Positions 1 to 9,012 of a stretch of DNA of 64,000 nt are shown piece after piece (within the stretch, counting starts at the first letter, position 1; every line of letters begins with the position of its first letter). The stretch spans positions 124,001 through 188,000 of the forward strand of contig CAJXLF010000004.1 in the NCBI GenBank assembly GCA_913055805.1. The letters are read 5' to 3'. The stretch is from an uncultured Salinisphaerales bacterium. Lineage in GTDB: Bacteria; Pseudomonadota; Gammaproteobacteria; Nevskiales; CAJXLF01. The position numbers and the translations under genes are program-made. The notes under the pieces are model-generated. The model was not told where the DNA came from and searched no databases. It saw only the letters and a list, made by a program, of their open reading frames with translations.

Positions 1-1029
1 AAACGCCCTCTGCGCCAGCTTCTGCTGTGGCCGTTGTATCTGCCGACGCTGCTGACCGGCGCCAAATCCTTCAAGAAGAATCCCGTTATCGGCAACCGCC
101 TGCTCAATCGTCTGGGTCTGCATGTGCTTCGTCTGTTATTGGCGGCCGCCATCTTCAAACTGCGGCGCTGGCAACTGGCCTGGATGCTGGACAGCACAGA
201 CAGGCAGCAACTGCAGCGGCAGGGTTTTCTGGTCAAGGAAAGCTTTCTGCCTGCGGATATGTTTCAGCGCCTGGAGGAAGAGGCGCGCAATCGTCAGCTC
301 GAGGCTCGCATCTGTCTGCAGGGCGATGCCATCACCCACCGGGTCCTGCTGGATCATGTTACCCAAGCGCAACTGCCCGCCTGTCGTGAATTGTTGGCCT
401 ACCGGCCGTGGCGCCGCATGCTTGGTTATGCTGCCGGCCGTTACCGGGTACCGGGCGTCTGGATTCACCGTATCTATAATGGTGTGAATCCGGGCAAGCT
501 GGATCCGCAACTCACCCTGCACAGCGACAGCTTTCATCCCACCATCAAGGCCTGGTTATTCCTGGATGATGTGGATGAACGCAATGGTCCCTTCACTTAT
601 GTACCGGGTTCGCACCGTCTCAGCCTGCGTCGCCTGGTCTGGGAATACCGCCGCAGCGTGGGCATGACTGGCGAGGGTGATCACTACTCGGCCAGCGGCT
701 CACTGCGCCTTGGGCCCGGCGACAGTGAATACCTGAACCTGCCGCCGCCGGTGGCCTGCAAGGTAGCACGTAATACCCTGGTCATTGCCGATACCCACGG
801 TTTTCATTGCCGCGGCGCCTCTCAACCCGGCAGCTCACGGCTGGCCATCTGGTGCATTTCCCGAACCAATCCCTTCAACCCGCTGCCGGGTCTGCCCTTC
901 CGTTTTCTTGATCGCATCGATCTGGCCATCTTCCGTGGCCACCTGGCCTGGCAGGACTGGCGGGCGGCACGGCGCGGCGGCAAGCCCAGCTGGCGCAAGA
1001 CGCCCCCCGAATGGAGACCCGATAGCTAA
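1..1029 (+). CDS. Phytanoyl-CoA dioxygenase-family protein (5' end outside window)
   Basis: Probable non-haem Fe(II)/2-oxoglutarate-dependent oxygenase of the PhyH family; substrate unknown. The reading frame is open from the first base, so the true start lies to the left; a TTG at 34 is internal. The iron-binding facial triad can be read as an HSD motif in LHSDSFHP (about nt 520-545) and a distal histidine in DTHGFHCRGAS (about nt 790-820), followed by an arginine in SSRLAIW suited to 2-oxoglutarate. A PGSH motif lies between them, as is common in the family. It ends about 100 bp before amtB and shows no functional link to it. Family is fairly sure; function is not. Confidence 0.75.
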   Translation, partial: KRPLRQLLLWPLYLPTLLTGAKSFKKNPVIGNRLLNRLGLHVLRLLLAAAIFKLRRWQLAWMLDSTDRQQLQRQGFLVKESFLPADMFQRLEEEARNRQLEARICLQGDAITHRVLLDHVTQAQLPACRELLAYRPWRRMLGYAAGRYRVPGVWIHRIYNGVNPGKLDPQLTLHSDSFHPTIKAWLFLDDVDERNGPFTYVPGSHRLSLRRLVWEYRRSVGMTGEGDHYSASGSLRLGPGDSEYLNLPPPVACKVARNTLVIADTHGFHCRGASQPGSSRLAIWCISRTNPFNPLPGLPFRFLDRIDLAIFRGHLAWQDWRAARRGGKPSWRKTPPEWRPDS

Positions 1030-1130
1030 GGCTTTGTTTCTGCCGGGAATCGGGCTAGACTGCGTGGCAATGCCCTGGGGGTAATAAGGGGCTGGTGTGA
1101 GGAAAACATGGAATTTTGGGGGAGGAGATG

Positions 1131-2821
<1,691 letters not shown>

Positions 2822-2841
2822 GCGCACCTGACGGCTTGACC

Positions 2842-2909
2842 AGAGCCCCTGTTATAGTGGGCTCTGTGTCATGAAAGTTTCATGCAAGACGTTTAGTGTT
2901 TCTTGCAAG
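2842..2909. repeat. Three stacked inverted repeats between glnK and the 3D-domain gene
   Basis: In order: AGAGCCC (2842-2848) pairs with GGGCTCT (2859-2865); CATGAAA (2870-2876) pairs with TTTCATG (2878-2884) around a single G; GCAAGA (2884-2889) pairs with TCTTGC (2901-2906). The first could end glnK transcripts, although no T-run follows. The second is too tight for an RNA hairpin loop and would suit a protein operator. Functions are inferred. Confidence 0.5.
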
Positions 2910-3003
2910 CCTATGGATTTTCGGGAAAATTTTCTTGCCGAAACCAAAAGATAGGTGTAGTGTCGAATTGGGAGATCACCCTTGCACATAACAGGGGGAA
3001 GGC

Positions 3004-3702
3004 ATGGAGAAGCATACTGGGCGGGAGCACCAGGAAATTTGGGGCATTAGCCCGATTTCGCATGGCAGCGTATCCCGCCGCTCTGAAAACAGGGGTTTGT
3101 TCCGCAAAGTCATGGCCGGCAGCTGCATGGGCGTGGTTTGTGGCGTTTTGCTGACTTTTCTTGCGGAAGAGCCGGCACATGCTGAACTACACGATGCCCT
3201 GCATCTGGGCAGCATGCCCGGCGCCGATGCCTTCGGCGAGGCCGGATACGACCCTACCGAGAGAATGTCACGTGAAGAACTCGTGCTGCATGCCGGTATG
3301 GTCGATGACTACCGCTTCCGCATCCCGGCATGGTCGAAACCCGAGCACAGAACGCAAAGCCTGCAGGTCACGGCCACTGCCTATAACAACGTACCCGAGC
3401 AAACCGATTCAACTCCGGACATTGCCGCCTGGGGCGACCGTATACAGCCGGGCATGCCGCTTATTGCGGTATCGCGTGATCTGGTCAAGAAAGGCCTGAA
3501 ACGGGGTACCCGGGTCCGCATCGCCGGTATCGACGGGGAGTTTGTCGTGCTGGACAAGATGAACAAGCGCTTCAAGAAGCGTATCGATATCTACATGGGC
3601 AAGGATATTCAGGCGGCCCGTGAATTCGGACGCCAGAAAGTCATCATCAGCTGGACGCATAACGATCTGGTGGAAATCGGCACCCTCATCGCTTCACGCT
3701 AA
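3004..3702 (+). CDS. 3D (Asp-Asp-Asp) domain protein, envelope-associated
   Basis: 232-residue protein with an N-terminal hydrophobic segment (about residues 35-60, MAGSCMGVVCGVLLTFLAEEPAHA), either an uncleaved anchor or a late signal peptide. The C-terminal half is a 3D domain, the fold seen in MltA-type lytic transglycosylases and YabE/YuiC-like proteins: VTATAYNN, then GDRIQPGM, EFVVLDKMN and RIDIYMGK, giving the family's aspartates. A role in peptidoglycan metabolism is inferred from the family only. It stands alone, and the CDGSH gene converges on it 8 bp downstream. The start has a plausible ribosome site (AGGGGGAAGGC) just upstream. Confidence 0.75.
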   Translation: MEKHTGREHQEIWGISPISHGSVSRRSENRGLFRKVMAGSCMGVVCGVLLTFLAEEPAHAELHDALHLGSMPGADAFGEAGYDPTERMSREELVLHAGMVDDYRFRIPAWSKPEHRTQSLQVTATAYNNVPEQTDSTPDIAAWGDRIQPGMPLIAVSRDLVKKGLKRGTRVRIAGIDGEFVVLDKMNKRFKKRIDIYMGKDIQAAREFGRQKVIISWTHNDLVEIGTLIASR

Positions 3703-3709
3703 ATATCGG

Positions 3710-3958
3710 CTAGATATCCTTGAGCCGGTTGTGGCGTCCATCGCAGAAAGGTTTGTGCTTTGAACGCTTGCAGCCACAGAGCCATTGCGTGCGCGCCTTT
3801 CTGGTCACGACAAACTTCATGGGCGTAAAAGGGCCGCCTTTGTGCGAACCGTCACAGAACGGTTGACTGGCTGAACGGCCGCAGGCACACCACCAGTATT
3901 CCCCCGGCTCGAGATGCAGCGCATAAGGCGCCTGCTGCGGCATTTCAGGTTCTGTCAT
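3710..3958 (-). CDS. Tandem CDGSH iron-sulfur protein
   Basis: Small 82-residue protein with two CDGSH-type [2Fe-2S] motifs: CACGRSASQPFCDGSH and CGCKRSKHKPFCDGRH. Each supplies the three-Cys, one-His ligand set typical of the mitoNEET superfamily; two motifs in one chain resemble the CISD3/MiNT arrangement. No transmembrane segment is seen, so it is probably cytoplasmic. A role in electron transfer or Fe-S handling is general family knowledge. It converges on the 3D-domain gene and diverges from the DUF4124 gene. Confidence 0.88.
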   Translation of the reverse strand: MTEPEMPQQAPYALHLEPGEYWWCACGRSASQPFCDGSHKGGPFTPMKFVVTRKARTQWLCGCKRSKHKPFCDGRHNRLKDI

Positions 3959-4052
3959 TTCAACTTCTCGTTTGGAAACAGAATGCTATGCTTAGTGTCT
4001 AACGCGACGGAGACAGCGGGCAAGTCCCGCTTCAGACAGACAAGGATATTTC

Positions 4053-4460
4053 ATGGACCCGCTATTCCGGACCACCGCACGCACCATCGCCCTGATATCA
4101 GCTATCGCCCTGCTGTCTGCGCCGCTGGCGCAGGCGAGGGATATTTACCGCTGGGTGGATGAGGAAGGCGTTGCCCATTACGGCGACCGCCCCACCCCCG
4201 GCTCGGAACCGGTGCCGGTGCGCAATGGCAAACCCGTTGCCCCCAGCGGCAAAGACGCCGAGAGCGAGGAAATGGCCAAGCTGCGCGAGAATCAGTGCCA
4301 GCTGGCCAAGACCCGATATGCGGAATACAACGCCTCGGCGCGTATGGTCGAGAAAGACGACTTTGGCAAGGAAAGGGAACTCAGTGCTGAAGAACGCCTG
4401 CAGGCCATCGCCAAGGCCAAAAGCGACGTAGAGGCCTATTGCGCCTCCGACCAGCCCTAG
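4053..4460 (+). CDS. DUF4124-domain secreted protein
   Basis: 135-residue exported protein with a signal peptide ending near AQA (residue 28). The DUF4124 motif IYRWVDEEGVAHYGDRP follows immediately. The remaining part is charged and probably helical, with two cysteines (ENQCQLAK and VEAYCASD) that could form a disulfide. DUF4124 proteins are common in gammaproteobacterial periplasm and have no established function. It ends 3 bp before the convergent speE stop. Confidence 0.85.
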   Translation: MDPLFRTTARTIALISAIALLSAPLAQARDIYRWVDEEGVAHYGDRPTPGSEPVPVRNGKPVAPSGKDAESEEMAKLRENQCQLAKTRYAEYNASARMVEKDDFGKERELSAEERLQAIAKAKSDVEAYCASDQP

Positions 4461-4463
4461 GGG

Positions 4464-5330
4464 CTAGTTATCGACCACCTCTGAACTGAGGCCCTGCCGC
4501 ACGAAATTCGGGATGGCCAACGCCCCCCTGTGAACGTCCGCGTTGTAGTACTGCGTGTTCAGTTTCTCCACATCCACATCGGCGTAACGCGGTTGCAGTG
4601 AGGCATCCTTGAACGCCAGCGTACCGGACCACCATCCCGAGGGATATAACGGCTGTGGGAAGTTGATCATACCGGTATCGACAAAGCCCGCCGCCCGCAT
4701 GGCGCCATGCATAGCTGCAAGAATCGGCAGATGCAGCATGGGCGATTCACTCTGCTGCACCAGAATGCCCTGCTCACCCAGAGCGCGGAATACACTCTCG
4801 TAAAACGCCTGATTGAACAGGCCTTCGGCCGGCCCGACCGGGTCGGTGCTGTCCACAATCACCACATCCACGCTGCCCGGCTCGGCCCTGGCCATCCATT
4901 CGATGCCATCACCGAAATACAGTTCTGCCCGCGGATCATCATTGGACTCGCACAGCTCGGGAAAATGTTCTTCAGAAAGGCGCGTCACCCGCTCGTCGAT
5001 TTCCACCTGCAGCGCATACTCAATGTCCTGATGCTTCAGTACCTCGCGCAGGGTCCCGCAATCTCCGCCGCCGATAATCACCACCCGTTTCGGGTCAGGG
5101 TGGGTGAAAAGCGCCGGATGCGACATCATTTCGTGATAGAGGAAGTTGTCGCGGGTCGACACCATGGTGCAGCCGTCGATCACCATCAGCTTGCCGAAGG
5201 TTTCCGTCTGATAAATCTCGATCTTCTGGAAGGGCGTCTGCTCTTCCACCAGTTTCTCGCCGAGCTTCAGGGAGAAGGCGGTTCCGGCGGCCGGGTCAAT
5301 TTCGCTGAACCAGGTGTTATCCAGTGTCAT
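4464..5330 (-). CDS. speE: Polyamine aminopropyltransferase (spermidine synthase)
   Basis: Transfers an aminopropyl group from decarboxylated S-adenosylmethionine to putrescine to form spermidine. The 288-residue length matches E. coli SpeE. Motifs include YQTETFGKLMVIDGC, YHEMMSHPAL, the nucleotide-binding GGGDCGTLREVLKH and the catalytic-aspartate region VDSTDPVGPAEGLF. The start is ATG 5330 (MTLDNTWF); longer in-frame versions reach into the speA promoter region and lack homology-like sequence. It is divergent from speA with about 130 bp between them, so both steps of the arginine-to-spermidine route flank one promoter region. Confidence 0.95.
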   Translation of the reverse strand: MTLDNTWFSEIDPAAGTAFSLKLGEKLVEEQTPFQKIEIYQTETFGKLMVIDGCTMVSTRDNFLYHEMMSHPALFTHPDPKRVVIIGGGDCGTLREVLKHQDIEYALQVEIDERVTRLSEEHFPELCESNDDPRAELYFGDGIEWMARAEPGSVDVVIVDSTDPVGPAEGLFNQAFYESVFRALGEQGILVQQSESPMLHLPILAAMHGAMRAAGFVDTGMINFPQPLYPSGWWSGTLAFKDASLQPRYADVDVEKLNTQYYNADVHRGALAIPNFVRQGLSSEVVDN

Positions 5331-5460
5331 GTGCTTGCCTTTGCAATGTCCGGGCTTCTGCAGCCTGTAAAATCGCTTGCGTGATATGGTCTGAGCGCGG
5401 ATTATACGCGCCTTATCATCTCCCTTGATGACAGCAAGACAGCAACCGCCGGGATTAGCG

Positions 5461-7347
5461 ATGTCCACAAACTGGCAAACCACCGAAAGCAGCCGCCTTT
5501 ACAGCATCCCCAACTGGGGTGAGGGCTATTTCGAGGCGGGTGAGAACGGTCATTTGCATGTGCGGCCGTTCACAGACCCCGCGCGCGGCAATATTGATCT
5601 CTACGCGGTAGCGCGTGAAGTTGTGGACAGCGGTCTGCGACTGCCGGTGTTGCTGCGTTTTCGCGAAATCCTGCACGACCGGGTCGACAAGCTTGTGGGC
5701 GCTTTTGCGCAGGCCATCGAACAAACCGGCTACGACGGCCACTACCACTGCGTGTACCCCATCAAGGTCAACCAGCAAGGCAGCGTGGTGGAACAGATCG
5801 TCCGCCATGGCGGCGACCGGGTTGGCCTGGAAGCCGGCAGCAAGCCGGAGCTGATGGCGGTGCTGGGCATGGCGCCGGCCGGTGGCCTGATTGTCTGTAA
5901 CGGTTACAAGGACCGCGAATATATTCGCCTCGCCCTGATCGGGCAGCGGCTCGGACACCGGATCTTCCTGGTGATTGAGAAACCCTCGGAACTGGACGCC
6001 ATTCTTGCCGAAGCCCGGGAACTGGGCGTACGGCCGCTGCTGGGCCTGCGTATTCGCCTGGCCTCGATTGGCGCCGGCAAATGGCAGAACACCGGCGGCG
6101 AGAAGGCCAAGTTCGGACTTTCCGCCACCCAGATTCTGGATATGGTGGAGCGCCTTCGAGAGGCGGATTATCTCGACTGCCTGCACATGCTGCATTTCCA
6201 TCTGGGCTCGCAAATCGCCCAGTTGCGGCATATTCACAACGGCCTGCGCGAGGCGGCCCGTTACTATCAGGAATTGCGCCAGCTGGGCGCGCCGTTGTCG
6301 GTCATGGACGTCGGCGGAGGGCTCGGCGTGGATTATGAAGGCACGCGTTCACGCAGTTTCTGCTCGCTGAATTACAGCATGGAAGAATATGCCCTGAACG
6401 TGGTGCGCGCCTTTTCGGAAGCCTGCCGCGCCAACGACCTGCCGGAACCGGACATCATCAGTGAATCCGGCCGCGCCCTGACCGCGCATCATGCGGTGCT
6501 CGTCACCAATGTCATTGACGTGGAGTCCGGCAGCATCGACGATCCGCAGCCGCCTTCCGAAAACGCGCCTCTGATCCTGCACGATCTGTGGGAAGTACTG
6601 GAAAATCCGCGCCAGCGCCCGCCGCTGGAGTGTTATCACGATGCCGCCAACTGGCTGGCCGAGGCCCAGGCCATGTACGCGCACGGCAGCCTCAGCCTGG
6701 AATACCGCGCCTACGCCGAGCGCATGTATCACGCCGTCTGTCAGCGCCTGCGTCCACTGCTGAATCCTGAAGTGCGCAGCCACCGCGAGGTCATCGACGA
6801 ACTGCGTGAGAAGCTGGCCGACAAGTATTTCTGCAACCTTTCGGTTTTCCAGTCCCTGCCCGACGTCTGGGGCATTGAACAGGTCTTCCCCATTCTGCCG
6901 ATACACCGGCTGGATGAAATGCCGGACCGGCGGGCCTCCCTTTGCGACCTGACCTGCGACTCCGACGGACGCATCGACCAATACGTGGATGGCCAGGGTC
7001 TGGAGACCTCCCTGCCGGCCCATGCCCTGAAAGATGACGAAGATTATCTGCTCGGCTTTTTCATGGTCGGGGCCTACCAGGAAATCCTCGGCGACATGCA
7101 CAACCTGTTCGGCGACACCGATGCCGTGGACGTTGCCCTCAGCGCCGAAGACGGCTGGCAGTTGCTGGAAGCCGAACGTGGCGACCGCGTCGACGAACTG
7201 CTGCGTTATGTCCATATGGCGCCGGAACGCTTGCAGGCAGCCTATGCCGAAAAACTGAACGTGATCGAAAACGCCGAAGAACGAGAAGCCTTCCGCCAGG
7301 CCCTGCACGACGGGCTGGAGGGCTATACCTACCTGGAAGCCGATTAA
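5461..7347 (+). CDS. speA: Biosynthetic arginine decarboxylase
   Basis: PLP enzyme that converts arginine to agmatine, the first step of putrescine synthesis by that route. It is 628 residues, close to the family's roughly 630-660. The PLP lysine lies in YPIKVNQQGS; HFHLGSQ, DVGGGLGVDYEGT and SESGRAL are the usual cofactor and active-site segments. ATG 5461 (MSTNWQ) is chosen because homologous sequence starts there; earlier TTG/ATG codons at 5425/5428 lack a ribosome site. The next gene starts about 10 bp downstream. Confidence 0.95.
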   Translation: MSTNWQTTESSRLYSIPNWGEGYFEAGENGHLHVRPFTDPARGNIDLYAVAREVVDSGLRLPVLLRFREILHDRVDKLVGAFAQAIEQTGYDGHYHCVYPIKVNQQGSVVEQIVRHGGDRVGLEAGSKPELMAVLGMAPAGGLIVCNGYKDREYIRLALIGQRLGHRIFLVIEKPSELDAILAEARELGVRPLLGLRIRLASIGAGKWQNTGGEKAKFGLSATQILDMVERLREADYLDCLHMLHFHLGSQIAQLRHIHNGLREAARYYQELRQLGAPLSVMDVGGGLGVDYEGTRSRSFCSLNYSMEEYALNVVRAFSEACRANDLPEPDIISESGRALTAHHAVLVTNVIDVESGSIDDPQPPSENAPLILHDLWEVLENPRQRPPLECYHDAANWLAEAQAMYAHGSLSLEYRAYAERMYHAVCQRLRPLLNPEVRSHREVIDELREKLADKYFCNLSVFQSLPDVWGIEQVFPILPIHRLDEMPDRRASLCDLTCDSDGRIDQYVDGQGLETSLPAHALKDDEDYLLGFFMVGAYQEILGDMHNLFGDTDAVDVALSAEDGWQLLEAERGDRVDELLRYVHMAPERLQAAYAEKLNVIENAEEREAFRQALHDGLEGYTYLEAD

Positions 7348-7358
7348 ATATTGATGTG

Positions 7359-8228
7359 ATGAAAACCGGTTTTATTGGTCTGGGCGCCATGGGCTATTCC
7401 ATGGCTGCAAACCTGCACAAGGCCGGCCTGCTGGCTGGCGTGTGGAACCGCAACCCGGTACGGGCCGCCGGGTTTTGCCAGAACCTGGCCGGTCCGGCGT
7501 ACAGTGAGCTGGCCAGCCTGGCAGCCAATTGCCAGGCGCTGGTTATCTGTGTGTCTGCCGATGCCGATGTGCTGGCCGTCATCGAGGAACTGACGCCGGC
7601 GCTCAAGCCCGGCAGCCTGATAATCGACTGCTCCACCGTCAGCCAGGAGACTGCCATCGAAGCTGCCGGCCGGGTCGAGGCTGTGGGCGGTCACTTTCTG
7701 GATGCCCCCGTTTCCGGTGGTACCGAGGGCGCCAAACAGGGCACGTTAACCATCATGGCAGGTGGCTCGGAAGAAGGTTTTGCCCTTGCCCGACCGATCC
7801 TCGAGGCCATGGGCCGCCGCATTGAACACATGGGACCGGTCGGGGCCGGCCAGGCCACCAAGGCAGTGAACCAGGTCATGGCCGCCGGCATCAACCAGGC
7901 CGTGGGTGAGGCGCTGGCCTTCGCCGAAGCGCTGAACCTGCCGCTGGACAAGGTTATTGACGTGGTGGGTTCCGGCGCCGCCGGCAACTGGTTTGTGAAT
8001 CATCGCGGGCCGACCATGGTGCGCGGTGAGTTCCCGCCCGGCTTCAAGATGGCCCTGCATCACAAGGATCTGCGCATCTGTCAAGCCATGGCGAAAAAAG
8101 CCGGGGGCGCCTTGCCGCTGACCGAGCGCACCATGCTGGAATATGAAGAACTGATGGATGCCGGTTACGGCGACGAGGATATCTCTGCGCTTTACCGCCG
8201 CCTGCGCCGTCTTTTCCCCGAAGAATGA
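7359..8228 (+). CDS. NAD(P)-dependent beta-hydroxyacid dehydrogenase (HIBADH family)
   Basis: 289-residue member of the 3-hydroxyisobutyrate / tartronate-semialdehyde reductase family. The N-terminal Rossmann motif is GLGAMGYSMAANL, the substrate motif DAPVSGGTEGAKQGTL, and the catalytic lysine is in GAGQATKAVNQ. The exact substrate cannot be assigned; 3-hydroxyisobutyrate, 2-hydroxy-3-oxopropionate and succinic semialdehyde are all possible. It follows speA closely and its stop overlaps the start of the DUF924 gene, which suggests co-transcription. A GTG three bases upstream is an alternative start. Confidence 0.85.
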   Translation: MKTGFIGLGAMGYSMAANLHKAGLLAGVWNRNPVRAAGFCQNLAGPAYSELASLAANCQALVICVSADADVLAVIEELTPALKPGSLIIDCSTVSQETAIEAAGRVEAVGGHFLDAPVSGGTEGAKQGTLTIMAGGSEEGFALARPILEAMGRRIEHMGPVGAGQATKAVNQVMAAGINQAVGEALAFAEALNLPLDKVIDVVGSGAAGNWFVNHRGPTMVRGEFPPGFKMALHHKDLRICQAMAKKAGGALPLTERTMLEYEELMDAGYGDEDISALYRRLRRLFPEE

Positions 8229-8842
8229 TGCCGCTCAGCATTCCCGTCGATGCGATTCTTGAATCCTGGTTCGGTGATGCCGCCGCTCACCCCGAAAATC
8301 TGCCCGCGGTTTCACAGCGCTGGTACAGCGGCGGGCCGGCGTTTGATGCCGAACTGCGCGAACGTTTCGGCGCTGCGCTTGAGCTGGCGGCAAGTGACGC
8401 GGACTGGAACGGCGATGATATCCGCGAGCGCCTGGCCCGGGTCCTGTTGCTGGATCAGTTCAGCCGCAATATCCACCGGGGCAGGGCACAGGCCTTCGCG
8501 ACCGACCCTCTGGCCCTGCGTCTCAGTCTGACCGTTATCGACAACGGCCGTGACGCGGCACTGACCCCCATAGAAAGATCCTTCTTCGGTATGCCACTGC
8601 AGCACGCCGAGGATCGGCAGATACAACAGCGGTCCGTGGCCTATTTCAGGCTGCTTAAAAGCCTGGCCCGGCATCCCCAGGAAAAGAGCAACCTCAGCGA
8701 CAACCTCGCCTACGCCATCGAACACGCGGCCATCATTGAACGCTTCGGCCGTTATCCGCACCGTAACGACGTTCTCGGGCGTGACACCACTTCTGCCGAA
8801 CGCGACTATCTCAACCAGGGCGCGCCCCGCTTCGGACAATAA
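8225..8842 (+). CDS. DUF924 family protein
   Basis: 205-residue protein, probably all-helical, matching the DUF924 family by its ordered motifs: ILESWFG near the start, VLLLDQFSRNIHRG with AFATDPLAL, FGMPLQHAEDRQ and FGRYPHRNDVLGR. Its function is unknown; the fold is described as TPR-like. ATG 8225 or 8228 overlaps the preceding stop, so translation is probably coupled to the dehydrogenase. A long non-coding stretch with a regulatory site follows before the TonB receptor gene. Confidence 0.88.
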   Translation: MMPLSIPVDAILESWFGDAAAHPENLPAVSQRWYSGGPAFDAELRERFGAALELAASDADWNGDDIRERLARVLLLDQFSRNIHRGRAQAFATDPLALRLSLTVIDNGRDAALTPIERSFFGMPLQHAEDRQIQQRSVAYFRLLKSLARHPQEKSNLSDNLAYAIEHAAIIERFGRYPHRNDVLGRDTTSAERDYLNQGAPRFGQ

Positions 8843-8930
8843 CCCCTGTTTTCCAGCCGCTATACTGAAACTGTCGGCATCCACCTTGTACATCTCTAAA
8901 GATAACCTGGCAGATAGCCGATAGAGGGAT

Positions 8931-8979
8931 ATGATCTGGATCAAGACACAAACCGCGCAGGGATGCTGTAATCCGCAAT
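8931..8979 (+). promoter_or_regulatory. Candidate class II FNR/Anr-dependent promoter
   Basis: ATGATCTGGATCAA at 8931-8944 matches the FNR/Anr consensus TTGAT-N4-ATCAA at 9 of 10 specified bases. An extended -10 (TG-C-TGTAAT, 8964-8972) follows. If -10 is correct the predicted start is 8979, which puts the centre of the FNR site at -41.5, the class II position. It lies upstream of the TonB receptor gene (ATG 9013). No good -35 is seen, as expected of an activator-dependent promoter. Confidence 0.5.
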
Positions 8980-9012
8980 GCCCTTTTTCGGAAGGCGATC
9001 GGGAGACCAGCC

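Noticed and set aside
1030-1130. Sigma-54 promoter before amtB
   Set aside because: A TGGCA-like sequence occurs near 1064 but no GC element at the right spacing follows it.
6349-7308. Long antisense frame over speA
   Set aside because: It is the shadow of a GC-rich conserved gene; speA has complete family motifs on the other strand.
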